Positions 1 to 11,456 of a stretch of DNA of 64,000 nt are shown here, in pieces. The position numbers and the translations under genes are program-made. This stretch comes from Lepidodermella squamata (lineage: Eukaryota > Gastrotricha), in NCBI GenBank assembly GCA_047495785.1, contig JBLDXI010000012.1, positions 434,001 to 498,000 of the forward strand. The letters are read 5' to 3'. The notes under the pieces are model-generated. The model did no database searches and was not told the DNA's origin. It was given only the letters and a program-made list of their open reading frames with translations. Position 1 is the first letter of the stretch. Every line of letters starts with the position of its first letter.

Positions 1-36
1 AATTAGGGTGTTGAATTGATCGGTTACTAACATAAA

Positions 37-405
37 ATGTCCAAGCCGGCTGCTGCCCCCGGTAAAGAGCTACCCGTAAAAGACTTTGTTTCCTTGGACA
101 AATTGTGGCGCAATCGCTGTTATCACGAAGATGATGCTGCCCGAACATGGAATGCGAAATGGGGATTTCTAGTCGACAATTTTGAAGAGATCGCTCGTCA
201 TGGTATTCGCGTGAAAAAACCTGTTCCCCGACCCACTGCCGTTGAAGTGGAGCCATCTCCCAAACCCCACCCGCAAACTGTTGCTAGAGACATCGGCTGG
301 CGTTCTTCAGTCCCGGCTCTTAACCTTGAGAGATATGGCGGCTCTAAACCAAAGCCCTTATCTATACTTAAGCAGCTCAATTGGCCGACCGAAGCTTGCC
401 CATGA
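37..405 (+). CDS. CIMIP1: Ciliary microtubule inner protein 1 (C20orf85/LLC1 family)
   Basis: Single-exon ORF of 122 residues. The family signature is visible in order: W-R-N-R with a charged helix, W-x-x-K-W-G-F-L followed by F-E-E near residues 42-52, a basic proline-rich linker, then G-W-R-S-S-V-P-A-L-N near residues 88-97 and a late W-P. Vertebrate C20orf85 proteins show the same order and are about 137 residues. The family is known from motile cilia, where the protein lies inside doublet microtubules; a structural axonemal role here is inferred. The ATG is the first in frame. An AATAAA lies at 636-641. NME7, another axonemal gene, follows on the same strand. The gene begins close to the window edge, so upstream noncoding exons cannot be excluded. 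Confidence 0.85.
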   Translation: MSKPAAAPGKELPVKDFVSLDKLWRNRCYHEDDAARTWNAKWGFLVDNFEEIARHGIRVKKPVPRPTAVEVEPSPKPHPQTVARDIGWRSSVPALNLERYGGSKPKPLSILKQLNWPTEACP

Positions 406-719
406 GACACAATATTATTAACAGATTCGGAGACTTCAATCAATTGGCTAGCTTAAACTTTTTAATGCAACATTTTTATTTCAGTTTTTTAATCAATATC
501 CACCATTTCTAGGTGCCTGTCTGTTCTTCGCCTGTGATCTTCCTGATTGTGCCGTTTTTACCTAATATTTAATACTTCACCTCGGTGTCGACTCACTGCA
601 GATGTCATCCAGTATCCTATCACCACTTCCTTATCAATAAACTTTTTTGTTCAAACCAATAATTAATTCTTTATTAGGCTTTCAAAAATCAGATAAATTT
701 GCTCATCTTACAAGCAAAT
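406..719. other. Spacer between CIMIP1 and NME7
   Basis: This stretch holds the CIMIP1 3' UTR with an AATAAA at 636-641, then AT-rich sequence leading to the NME7 start. I see no further gene or RNA. Confidence 0.6.
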
Positions 720-2319
720 ATGGTAAGTTCAAAATATATCTTCTGATACGTTCGCAAAGCTCTCTTTCACTAGGCCGAGGAACGGTTCGCTTTTATTGTT
801 GAATGGTACGATGGATCTGCAGCATTGATTCGCCGATACGAATTACTTTTCTACAACCGTGATAATTCCGTGGAAATGGTATATGCGCGTCATAACAATA
901 TATGTTGATAAATTTATGAAATCTTTTAGATCGACATCAAAAATCGGAAAATTTTCTTGCGAAGAACAAAGATAGAGTCTCTCAACTTGAAGGATCTGTA
1001 TATCGGTAGCACGGTTATGGTTTTTGGACGCCAGTTGAATATTATAGAGTACTCCGACGATTTTACAAGGCGCATATTTTCGTCCCAGAAAGAGAAGTGA
1101 GTTTTGGATAATGATTAATTCACTAGTATTAATTCACTGGATTATATTGTAGGACGTTTGCAATGATCAAACCTGATGGTCTCCCATACATCGGGCAAAT
1201 CTTGACTCTAATTAGCGAAAATGGCCTGATGATTACAAAACTGAAGATGACTCAGTTTTCAACTGAAGATGTTTACAGGCTGTATAACGATCACGTGCAC
1301 AAACCCTTCTTCAAGTGAGTTTTGTGTTTATATCAACTTGACTGGTGACAAAACTGATGTCCCAAACTAGAGACTTAATGCAACACTCGTTGAGTGGTGG
1401 TGTGGTTGGTATGGAACTTGTTGGCGAGCAGGCAATAGACAGATGGCGTCGAGTTCTCGGCCCAACAGATCCATCCGTTGCTCGCTCGGAGGCGCCAAAC
1501 AGTGTACGAGCTCGGTTTGCCATAGGTATGTACTGATAAAAGTTTTTTGTTAATAACGAATAACCCACCATTTGATATCTCCAGACGCCATCTCTATTAT
1601 TTTTACGGAGAAGATCTCGTGCCTTTTGTCTTGCTTTGTTATAAAGTTTTATTGTTTACTAATAGATACCATTCGCAACACGGCGCATGGCTCCGACTCA
1701 GTGGAAGCCGCCAAACGAGAGCTTGATTCATTTTTCATGTCAGGAGTTCAACAACGCCGCAATACAGCTGTTTTTCGTGACTGCACTTGCGCAGTCATCA
1801 AGCCGCATGCGGTGAAAGCCGGTAAATGATGAGAAAAAATCTCGATTGAAATCATCAATTAAAATGTTGTTGAAAAAATAACAGGCATTGCCGGTCGTAT
1901 CCTGGATAAAATAGTTGAGGCCAATTTTGAAATATCGGCCTTGGAGATGTTCACTCTGCAAAAGGGCCAAGCTGAAGAATTCTTTGAAGTAAGCCTCTGA
2001 CTCCACTTATATACTAATCTCACGCTTGTGTTCGTGTTAGATTTACAAAGGAGTAGTTCATGAGTACACTGAGATGGTGGCAGAAATGGTTTCTGGACCT
2101 TGCATCGCGTTGGAAATACGCGCGAAGGATGCAACGCGAACTTTCCGTGAGTTTTGCGGACCGGCTGACCCGGAACTGGCGCGACAACTGCGCCCGCGCA
2201 CCTTGCGCGCTATTTTCGGCAAAAACAAGGTACAAAACGCAGTGCATTGCACCGACTTGCCTGACGATGGCCTGCTCGAAGTGGAGTACTTCTTCAAGAT
2301 CCTCACTAATTGTCTGTGA
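720..2319 (+). CDS. NME7: Nucleoside diphosphate kinase 7 (DM10 + two NDPK domains)
   Basis: Eight coding exons: 720-722, 774-878, 930-1096, 1153-1314, 1371-1525, 1666-1821, 1885-1988, 2041-2319. They sum to 376 residues, the length of human NME7. An N-terminal DM10 domain (E-W-Y-D, R-R-Y-E-L-L-F-Y, S-V-E-M) is followed by NDPK domain A (A-M-I-K-P-D, L-G-P-T-D) and domain B (V-I-K-P-H-A, F-C-G-P-A-D-P, L-R-A-I-F-G). The candidate catalytic histidines are in N-T-A-H-G-S-D-S (domain A) and N-A-V-H-C-T-D-L (domain B), and both are intact. NME7 is known as a gamma-tubulin ring complex component and a ciliary doublet inner protein. The first coding exon is only the ATG, directly followed by GTAAGT. 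Intron 5 (1526-1665) is longer than the others; a cryptic acceptor near 1585 was not used because the frame closes without it. Confidence 0.93.
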
Positions 2320-5115
2320 TAGCTCGCCAAATCTAGTGACAGCGAATCTTTGAAGTGATCTTATTGAATTAAAAATTATTGCTACTGGTCCGAATTGCTG
2401 AGAAATAGCTGTTTGTTACGCACTGTAAATTATACACGTTATTCAAATTACAACCGAATTTACGAAGCTTGGCTATTAAGCAAATAAATAAATTGTTGAC
2501 ACGCTGGTTAAAAAAATGAGTTCAACTTTAGACACGATGGCCACTTTATTAACGCTTCTCGCCACCAGATTTGAATGCCACCAGTTGGATACGACGATGG
2601 ACGGAAGGAGAGAGAGAGAATGAAACAAAATAACCGCGTTTGCGCATTTAGCCACAAATATTTGGTTAGACCATGCACTCGCGTGAGACACAAATAACAC
2701 ACAAGACACGCCTGGATTGAAGGACAGTTTGCAACTGGTAAAACAAATCAAATGCTAGGTTATATTCAACGACTGCGGAAGCACATATCAGCCGTTTTAA
2801 CGGACGGGAGAAGTGTAAGATCAATTAATCAACCATCTCGGATGACAATATTGTCAGAGAAATGGAGAAGAAAAGAACAGGCTTAGCACATGGGTTGAGT
2901 CGAACAGTCTAGGAGCCACATCAAGCTCAACAAGATCCTAAATATCAAGGTGGAGAGAATCGCGTCGCATTTCAGTTCTTGTAACAGCAGGCCTCATCGT
3001 GAGTTTTTCTATTTCGCATTACTTGCCATCATCTTTTCATCATTATTCAATTTTTCTAAAGATTTGTATTTATATTTATATTCAACTTTATAATATAATT
3101 ATAATAACATTACATTCGTTCGCATGCAGCGAAGAAAAAAGATATTTCTCTGTATATTGTGCACGCAATCGATATTTTACGAGAGAGGATTTGTTTCACC
3201 AATAATAATAATAATAATAACTTTAACGATATAACTGTCCGCAGACCAAAGAATTTTACAGTTTTAGAGAAAAACAATATATACTTCATTTTCAACTTTA
3301 TCCAAGATTTGTTACAGAGAAATAGACAGCATGTATACATAGATTTCTCAAAACGTTTCACCTTCATCATCTGCCCTTCTTGATACATTTACGATAATAG
3401 CAACACATACATTTATATATATATCACGATCGTAGAATGGCCACTCAGTTAACATCGCAATTTCTTATTGAGTTATTTACACATACAATGCGTTTAAAAA
3501 TTATTTTCAGCTACCCTTTTTTCATCATTATCATCATCAAAGCACGTGTTGCTCGAATAGCGGTACGCATACATCAGCAGAACAATGAATACCTAATTTC
3601 ATTCATACTATGCGCTTTTTTCATGAAGATAAAGGTCCATAGCGGGCACAATTAGTTTGAAAATCCTAATAATTATTGTGCAGGTGCGAAACAAAAGAAT
3701 TGATGAGCTGCATTAAGTCACATGAAAAACTTGATGAGCTGATCAAATAAAATTGGATTCGACTGGAATTCTTGGATGCTGTCAGAGGTTCAAACGCGAG
3801 TTCAGCGTAAATATATACGGCGACTTTATGCTTTTGTACAAAAAGTGAGACGGGTTTAGCTTTCAAAATATTGAACTGAAGAAAGAACGAAAAAAGTAAT
3901 TCGTCATCATCACCATCTGTACAAATCGGAAGTCATCAAATAGGCTTTCATCAAAAAATGCAGCAGGAATAGAAGACACTAATAATATAATATATTTCAT
4001 AATAGCATTGTTATGAACTTCGAGACGAGGAAAAAATAATTGACGGGCAAGTTATGAAGTTTATATTTCAAATATAAATGTTTCCCGCAGCCATATTCTC
4101 AATATATAATAAGATTTCAATAAAGAAAAATTACATCGCTTTTGCATACAGTTCACCAAAAATTATTTAAAAATTTACGAGGCATAAGGATTATAAAGCA
4201 AAGTCATATCTTGTTGTTTCCATCTGCCTTGTTTACAGCGGCACGGTTGCATAGGAAAGCTTATCAATAGTGAATTTCCATCCAGGAGATGAAACAACGC
4301 AGTAAATTGATGTAACGAGAAGAAAGCGACCGAAAAATAAGTTGCCAAACACCCTTATGCTTCAACATTCTTAATTACTGTTCATTTGATAATATCACTA
4401 TCGAGTAAATTTGATAGCCCCAAATGCATAATATAACAGTTGAATAAAACGAAGCTGCTCCAAGTCTCGAATATAATTGTGTTAGCAATAAATAGATGAA
4501 ATTAACCGGGTATTTTATGGTCAGATGTAATCTAAAATCCTTAACAACGTAACATGAAGAATAGGTGAATTGGATTCGCGGTAATGAAAAAATGATGAAG
4601 AATTTGACGCCTATTGATATTTTCGCCTGCTGTTGATTTTAAACTCAATTTATGAGACATTTGTAGTCGTTTGATGATGAATATATTTTCATGTTGGTGA
4701 TTTGGCTTTCGAATTTTTGTTTCCGGAGAAAAGTGAAGACGACAGTGAGGAGAAGTTGACAAAGTCGCGCTTTATGAGTCGAAATGCACTGAACAGATTT
4801 GCGCGAATGATGATGACAATAATAACGATGTTTTGGTTAATATTATATAATTGAAATAAACAACTAATAAATGTTTATTAGTGACAGCACTCATGTCGGA
4901 TACAATTCAAATTATCAGTCACGGCCAGACTTGATATCTTGAGGAGACGCATTGTGGTCATTCTTGCGATCGAGTTTAATCTTATTATTTTTCATCCAGT
5001 CAGTCTTGCAAGGCGCAATGATCGGGCGAATTCACATTATTATTCCAATAAATTCTCGTTTTTTGAAAGTCTTTGCGAATTTTAATAATTGCTAATACTT
5101 TGTTTATTGTTGAGG
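2320..5115. other. Intergenic region between convergent NME7 and eIF4G 3' ends
   Basis: About 2.8 kb of AT-rich sequence. Overlapping AATAAA signals near 2481-2490 suit NME7. There is an AAT trinucleotide run at 3201-3220 and a GA run near 2610. On the minus strand TTTATT at 5103-5108 gives the eIF4G poly(A) signal. Short ORFs here have no recognisable family. A 38-codon minus-strand frame near 4912-5030 is open but not convincing. Confidence 0.5.
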
Positions 5116-8100
5116 CTAATGAGAAGCCCCAACGCTGTCGAAAAACGATGTCAGATTTTTGATGTCAACACCGCGTCCGTCGCTGGCTGGTCCGTCCTTC
5201 CACGCAACAAAGTCTTCCACAGACACAACTTCTTTTTCGGAGAACTAGAAAATGAAAAAAATTATAAAAAATTCGAATGAAATTAGAAAATAAATTACGG
5301 TGGTGAATAGGCTAGACAGCAGATTAGGAGGGCGAGTTAGGCCAACAACCAGCTCGTGAGCACCGGTCAACACAGCCTGGCAATGCTTTTTGTTGTCTAT
5401 GCTGCAGAAGCGTTTCAGCACATCGAGCCGCGTGCTGAGATGCTTTTCCGACAACTTCGCTTTCGAATCCGAGCCTACGAGGCATGTGGAGCACAGGGCT
5501 TTGGTCAGCTCATGGATAAAACGAGGTGATTGCCGCTCTTGTTCACTGACAGATTTCTGAAATAAATTGGCAAATTATCAACAATATTGACGTAGATGAA
5601 AGACACTTCGCACGCATCAAACAAAAACCCACGCTACCCCACGCACTTTTTTAATTTCACGCTAAAAAAGTTCACCCTAGAAATTACCGAGTTCACTTCA
5701 TGTGTAGAAGAGATTTTCCTGATGCTCATTATTTTTCAAGTTTTCCGGGCCAGACGTGCATCGCAGGCAAAAAATGCCCCAACTTATCCGACACGGATCT
5801 ATGAAAACCATGACCCGCAACGTGAACAAATACAGAAATTCAAGCCAGAAAAAAATGGCTGGATGATTTTCATTGACACAATAATTCGAAAAAATATTTA
5901 AAAATGTTAATTACGAACCGTGATTTTGTCGATAGCATCATTATTTTGAGCTTCATTCGGCTCTTCATTGGGCCGCGCGGGGCTGAAGCTTGTGGAGAGA
6001 AGTTTTTCTAGCAAAATCCGAGTGTCGGCGACGCTGGAGGGTGCCGAAGTAGTTTGGTGGTCGGGAGAGTGGCACGAGGGAGTCGAGAAAGGCTCGGGCG
6101 CCTCGTCGTCATCACCGATATGTTTGACGAGCCACGCGAGGGATGGCTGTTTCGTGAAGTCGGTCGAAACCACCTTACCGAGCCCGGCCGCCCGGTAGAA
6201 CACGCCGGCTTGTTGCGGGCTTTGTTCTTCCGAGATGACCTTCAGGAAGTTCTCGCTTAACCGGTCCACATTGCTGGCCTGGGTCTGCGAGCAAACCGAG
6301 GCGAAAAACGAGTGATCGATTTGAGACGACTCGGCATGGAACAGCAAATGATACAATAATTTCGCCAGAGCCGACCAAAAGTGAGGCATATCGACCTCGA
6401 TATCGTCACCCTCGTCCACCACGCCGACAATGCCGTCTATTGTGGCCTTCCTCGATAACCGCCCAGAACGAGCAAGGTTTCCGAGTAAAGTGCCAATAAT
6501 TCCAGTCGATTTTTCATTCGACTCGAGACCGGATATTACAGCACTCTTCACCCACACAGACACGTTCTCCTGGGCCAAGGCGTTCGCGGCGTCAGTTAGG
6601 AAGTCGTCCATGTCCTGTAGCCGAATGAAAGTCTGGATTAAGGCGGAACCGCTCTTCGCGAGTTGCTCGTCCGACATCGGCTCGACGACGGTCGGCGAGG
6701 GTAGACCAGCATCCGACGCGCGCGCTGCAGGCAGCCGGTTTCCCATCGGGCCAGTAGTCGAGCGAGGTAGAGACGCGCCGAAATCTGGCCGCTTTGATGC
6801 ATTTTGAGGGGGAGCGTCCCGGTTCTTCTCCAGGCTTCTGGCGCCACGGTAGCCACCAGCGGCTGAGGAGTTCATAACAGCCGGAGCCATACCGGTCGCC
6901 GGGCGTTCATTAGCCGGAGCGGCTTGCGACGCCTGAGAGGCAGCACCCTTTGCCCAGCCGCTGCTACCCGCCGACCATTTCGGCTTAAGCGCGACGTTAC
7001 CACCGTCAGTTGAGGTTGTCGGGATAGAAACCGGGCCGAAAGACCGAATATCAGACGGCGATTCGTGGCCCCGTCCATCACCCTGCCTTGAGAGCTGACC
7101 ACTAGACGCAGTGTGGGGGATGTTGCCACCTCGGTGGCCGCGACCGCCTCCGCGCTGAGCACTTAATGTGCCCCGGTATTTCGAGGTTTCCTTCTCTTTC
7201 TCAGCCAGTTCGCGTTCAAGATCGCTGCGAATTTCGGCGATTTTCTTCGGGCCCTCAGCATCTCGTTGCTTGAAGACCCAACCGTCCTTCCGCGCGTCCA
7301 ACACGTCTTGAATAAAAAAGCGGATTCGAGACGACATTTTGCGCTCTTTAATAATATCCTCGAGCGCCTCAACGCAATGCTTCCACCACTGAATGTGGTC
7401 CTTCTTATTCGACTTCAGCACTTGATCTTCGAACTGCTTACCAATAGTTCGAAGAAGCTTACACAAACACTCCAGAGTATCTTCGTCCTGCTCTTTCATC
7501 AAACGATTGATGCAGTCGATGATAATCGCCTGAGTTAGTTCTTTTGTCTTGTACAACTCGCTGATGAGTCGGATGTTGCCCAAATACTTCTTTTTCAGGA
7601 CGAATTTATACTCTTCAAGGTCTTCCGACGCATTCTTCTTCTCCTCGGGCGTTCTCGCCTTGGCGAGAAGCTCTTCCAACTCGATTTGCCGCGCGGTGCC
7701 GTGATCGTGGTCTTCGAACTCGCGCTGGCAGTAGTTGAGCATAACCTTCTTGAACTGCAGTTTCTTGTTTTCTTTATCAATAAACTCGATTTTGTTCAAG
7801 AAAGTGCACATTTTCGCGTAGCATTCGACCAAATTCGGTTCAGAAATGGCCTTGTCGAAAATGATTCCAACAACGTCACTGAAGAGTTTTGCCTTGTCTG
7901 GAACCTTCTTCATGCGTTCGTCTTGCTCGGTGAGTAAAGCGTGCATGCGATGGGTCAGTAAATCGAAATTCTCTGGAGTCATTTTATTGAGAATGCCTCG
8001 GACTTCACGGCAAATGTCTTCCTCGGCAGTACGCTGCATGATGCGCTTCGTCGGCGGGACGTTCGGTTCGCGCTGCGACGGGCCACGAGGAGCGCCGCCA

Positions 8101-10088
8101 CGCTTGTCCCAAGATGCAGCACCGTCGAAGGGGTTGTCCGAGAAGGTCGGTTTCCGAACAACGTCTGGAATCATTTTCGCAAAAGCCGAGCTACTCGCAT
8201 TCGCTTTCAGTTCCATAAACTGTTGGCGCATGTACGTCCGATTTGTCGATGCCGATCCATCATCTGATTTCGACGGCTTTAGCACTGAAGGAGCCGCGGC
8301 GGCCACAGGGGCGACAGGGGCAACAACTGTTGGCTGGCTAGGCGCAGCGACCGGTTGAGGTGCCGGCTGTGGGGCAGTGGCTTTAACCGGGGCGGCGAGG
8401 GCGTCGCCGAAAAAGCTTGAGATTGCGGAATCTTTCGGCTTGGCGGCGGGCACATTCTGCGGGGTAGCAGGTCGAGCGTTCGCCTCTTGCGCGGCTTGTT
8501 TAACCTGCGCTGGTTGAGCAATCTCTTCCTCGGCCTTGATAGGTTCAGCAGCTTTAACCGGAGAAGGAGCAGCCGGCGCGGGCTTCGTCGGAGACGGCGC
8601 CGATACTTTAACTGGTTCAGCCTTGGCAGGGGGACCAACCTTCGCTGCCTTTGCGTAGCTCACAGTCGTCGAGGTATCTGGTTGAGCTGGCGTGGAAGAT
8701 GAGCCGGTATCCGAGGAAGCACCAGTGCTTTCTGTCGATTTGGCAGGCTCTGCTAACCGCTGGCTGACCTGCGCCTGAAAAAATCAATTATGGTTCATCC
8801 TCAAACAGTCAAAATATAGTTGAACGTACTGCGAACTCAAGAGCAACATTATTTTTCTTCGGAGCAGTTGAAGCAGCACCTTGAGCACCGGGCGCAGTTG
8901 CTGACATGACAGCGGCAGCACCTGGTGACTTCCTATCAGCTTCGTCAGAGGCTGGGGTAGCACTCAGGGTCGCTGAAGGGGCACTCGGCACTGCTGGAGC
9001 CGGAGGCTCAGCCGGGCGAGGTGGTGGCGGCAAATCAATTTCTTTCCCAGTGCTCGGATCTTCTATTTTAAGAATCTTTCTCTGCCGAGTAGGGGCGGGC
9101 TGCTGTGGCGGAGCAGCAGTGGGCATTGCCTGAGGTGCCACGTTTTGTGACTGCTGCTGCGGTAATGCTGCATTTTGAGACTGGGGTACAGTCGGAATGG
9201 CAGGTTGCTGTTGAATCAACACTTGCTGAGTGGGTGCATTCTGAGCAACATTGCCTGCAGCTCCAGTAGCGACATTGGGCATCTGGGCTTGAGCTTGCTG
9301 AGAAGACGCTGCAACGTTCTGTGCATAAAGTTGCTGAACGTAAGCTTGTTGCTGTTGTTGTTGTTGCTGCTGCTGCTGCTGCTGCTGTTGTGTCGGATTA
9401 TACTGGCGGTTTGCCATCTGAGGCCTTGCCGCGACAGGAGCTATAATACGCTTTCAAATGTAATTTTGAAATAACGAAGTCTAAACCAACTTACCATGAA
9501 CAGGGACAACAAAGTTGCCTTGACTCAAAAACAGGTTTGGATCGTAGCCATAGGGGTATTGAAGCTGCTGCGGAATCATCATGACGTTACCCTGAAACTG
9601 AAGTTGCTGCGCTTGAACGGCATTAACATCTGCCGCAAGGCCTTGCTGATGATACGCATTCGCAGCTAAGTGCTGATGCTGGAGTACATGCTGACCTTGC
9701 GGTCGGAACTGGACCTGTTGATGAAGGAAGGGCTGGGACATCGCTTGACCGGGGGCAACATTAGCGTAATAATATTGTTGGCCGTTGGCTTAAAGGTTGA
9801 ACAAATCATGTGATTGAATGCAATAAATATGACATTATGAACTCACAATAAACCTGCGGGTATCCTTGCTGAGCAGGTTGTTGCTGCATCAACTAAAATT
9901 AACGTAACGAGATTAGCTCTCGTTAAATAACACCTAGAAAAGCACACCCATCAACTTACAATGTATTGGGGTTGCGTCGAAGCCATAGGAGCAATGTGGT
10001 AAGCTTGTTGATCAGAGTGTTGTTGAGAGTTAGTTAATGTCTGGTAGGCGTAGGCTTGATTTTGATGATGGGAGTCATTCCCACTCAT
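5116..10088 (-). CDS. EIF4G: Eukaryotic translation initiation factor 4 gamma
   Basis: Seven exons on the minus strand: 10088-9960, 9892-9847, 9788-9495, 9440-8830, 8774-5919, 5556-5299, 5244-5116, closing in frame at 1440 residues. eIF4G is the scaffold joining cap-bound eIF4E, eIF4A and eIF3. The N-terminus is Q-rich, with a 15-glutamine run. A Y-M-R-Q-Q-F-M at about residue 541 sits where the eIF4E-binding Y-x-x-x-x-L-phi motif is expected, with Phe in place of Leu. MIF4G spans about 610-850 (I-L-N-K-M-T-P-E-N-F). RGG-like glycine/arginine stretches follow. MA3 spans about 1057-1230, and a C-terminal W2 domain about 1313-1440 (P-P-N-L-L, E-D-F-V-A-W-K-D). The 5919 donor (GTTCGT) is weak; without splicing, translation stops at 5907 and loses W2. 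BARD1 lies head to head 1.4 kb away. Confidence 0.9.
9346..9390 (-). repeat. CAG/CAA repeat encoding 15 glutamines in eIF4G
   Basis: Mixed CAG and CAA codons give an uninterrupted run of 15 glutamines in the fourth coding exon, inside a wider Q/A/P-rich region. The mixed codons argue for selection on the protein tract as well as replication slippage. Confidence 0.85.
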
Positions 10089-11456
10089 TTCAAAAAAGCG
10101 AAAAAGCAGCCGGGGACTCCGTTTTAAAGCCCTGGCAAAAAATCTAGCAAAAGGCGTAAATTGTTAGTATCTGCAGCATAAGCAAGCAAAATATAACACA
10201 GATTTAAATATTATTCAGGACAATTAAATATTGAATCTCGTGCAAGGATTTGAAAAACAGCAAAAATCATTGTCCCTACACACTGATTTCTGCGATATAA
10301 AAACTGGGTCAGATGTTTAAAAGGCAATGAACGCAATACGGCCAGAGAGATGTATTGGTGTATGAACATACTATGCATTTTCTTAGTAAGCTATCAGCCG
10401 GCAACACGCAGCATACGGCCGCCGGGCTGGCAAAAAAATGAACGGGAACTTTGAGGACAGGTTTGCACGTTTTTGCGTCTCGGCAAAATCAACAAATCTC
10501 GACCGGAAATCGTTTTCTTTCCATTAAAATAGGGTATAAATAATTATAAATAGTTCATAATAATTTCAAAAAAATTTGCCGCAGTAGATAAAAATTGTGC
10601 CGCGAAATTGGAAAACTTTGGCATGCGCGCGCGATGTCTAAATGCGCGAGATGCTCGGCCCTCCCATCTACTCCCGTCTTTGACGCCACAACGTACTGAC
10701 GGGTTTCCCAGAACGAGGTATGAATCAAGTGTCAAGAACAAGACTATAATTTGTAGAAATGTCCAATCTGGAACAGGTAACTCATAAGTTCATAAGTAAC
10801 CCTTGCCGAGCCGAATAGGAATTGTGTAGTCTATTTCCTCCAGACGGTAATTCTTTTTGGTGACTGCTACAAAACTTTTACAAACGTGTTCACACATTTA
10901 CAGCTGCTTACATCGCAGCTTCTTTTACTATCGGCATTATTCTACTTGATATCAGAGCTTAGCTGATTTCGATACGTTTTGTGGTTTGTAACTGATGTAT
11001 GACTGAGGGTTTAGTGTTACAGCCCTCTTTTCAATCCTCATGTCATGCAGCATCGAATTCGATTTTCGGCTTCTTCGAGAACCAAGCATGTTGTGAATGG
11101 GGGCGAGTTTTTATAAGGCTGAACGCTGATTCAAGACGGCTCGATGTATTAACTCAGTAGTGATCCAAATGCGGTAAAAAATACCCAATTTGTTGAAAGG
11201 TTTTCTCTTCGAATTTACCCAAAACTATCGTCTAATGATTGAAAAATTGCTTTGAAATTTGATTGCTTAATCCCGTACTACCTGAAGCCGTATCAGCTGT
11301 TATTTTTTTTGATGCGGCCTCGCTGGTATTTGCGATTTTTCGCACTGTAATATCTTGTATACCTACACCTTTCATTACACTTCATTAATTATGTGTATCA
11401 TCAGCGTTTAAGTAACGGACAATGAGTTTGTATTATTTTCCATAGTTGCCGAAACA
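10089..11456. promoter_or_regulatory. Shared head-to-head upstream region of eIF4G and BARD1
   Basis: About 1.37 kb separates the two divergent start codons. It must hold the 5' UTRs and promoters of both genes, possibly with noncoding first exons. I see no TATA box at a convincing distance from either start, as is usual for housekeeping promoters, and no other coding frame with family resemblance. Confidence 0.45.

Noticed and set aside
4912-5030. Minus-strand 38-codon frame ending in TGA with a downstream AATAAA
   Set aside because: Too short, no clear upstream exon, no family; an open frame of this length is common by chance.
5596-5901. 101-codon plus-strand frame
   Set aside because: Lies inside the last long intron of eIF4G on the opposite strand; composition is AT-driven.
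7846-8358. 170-codon plus-strand frame
   Set aside because: Antisense shadow of the GC-rich eIF4G exon.
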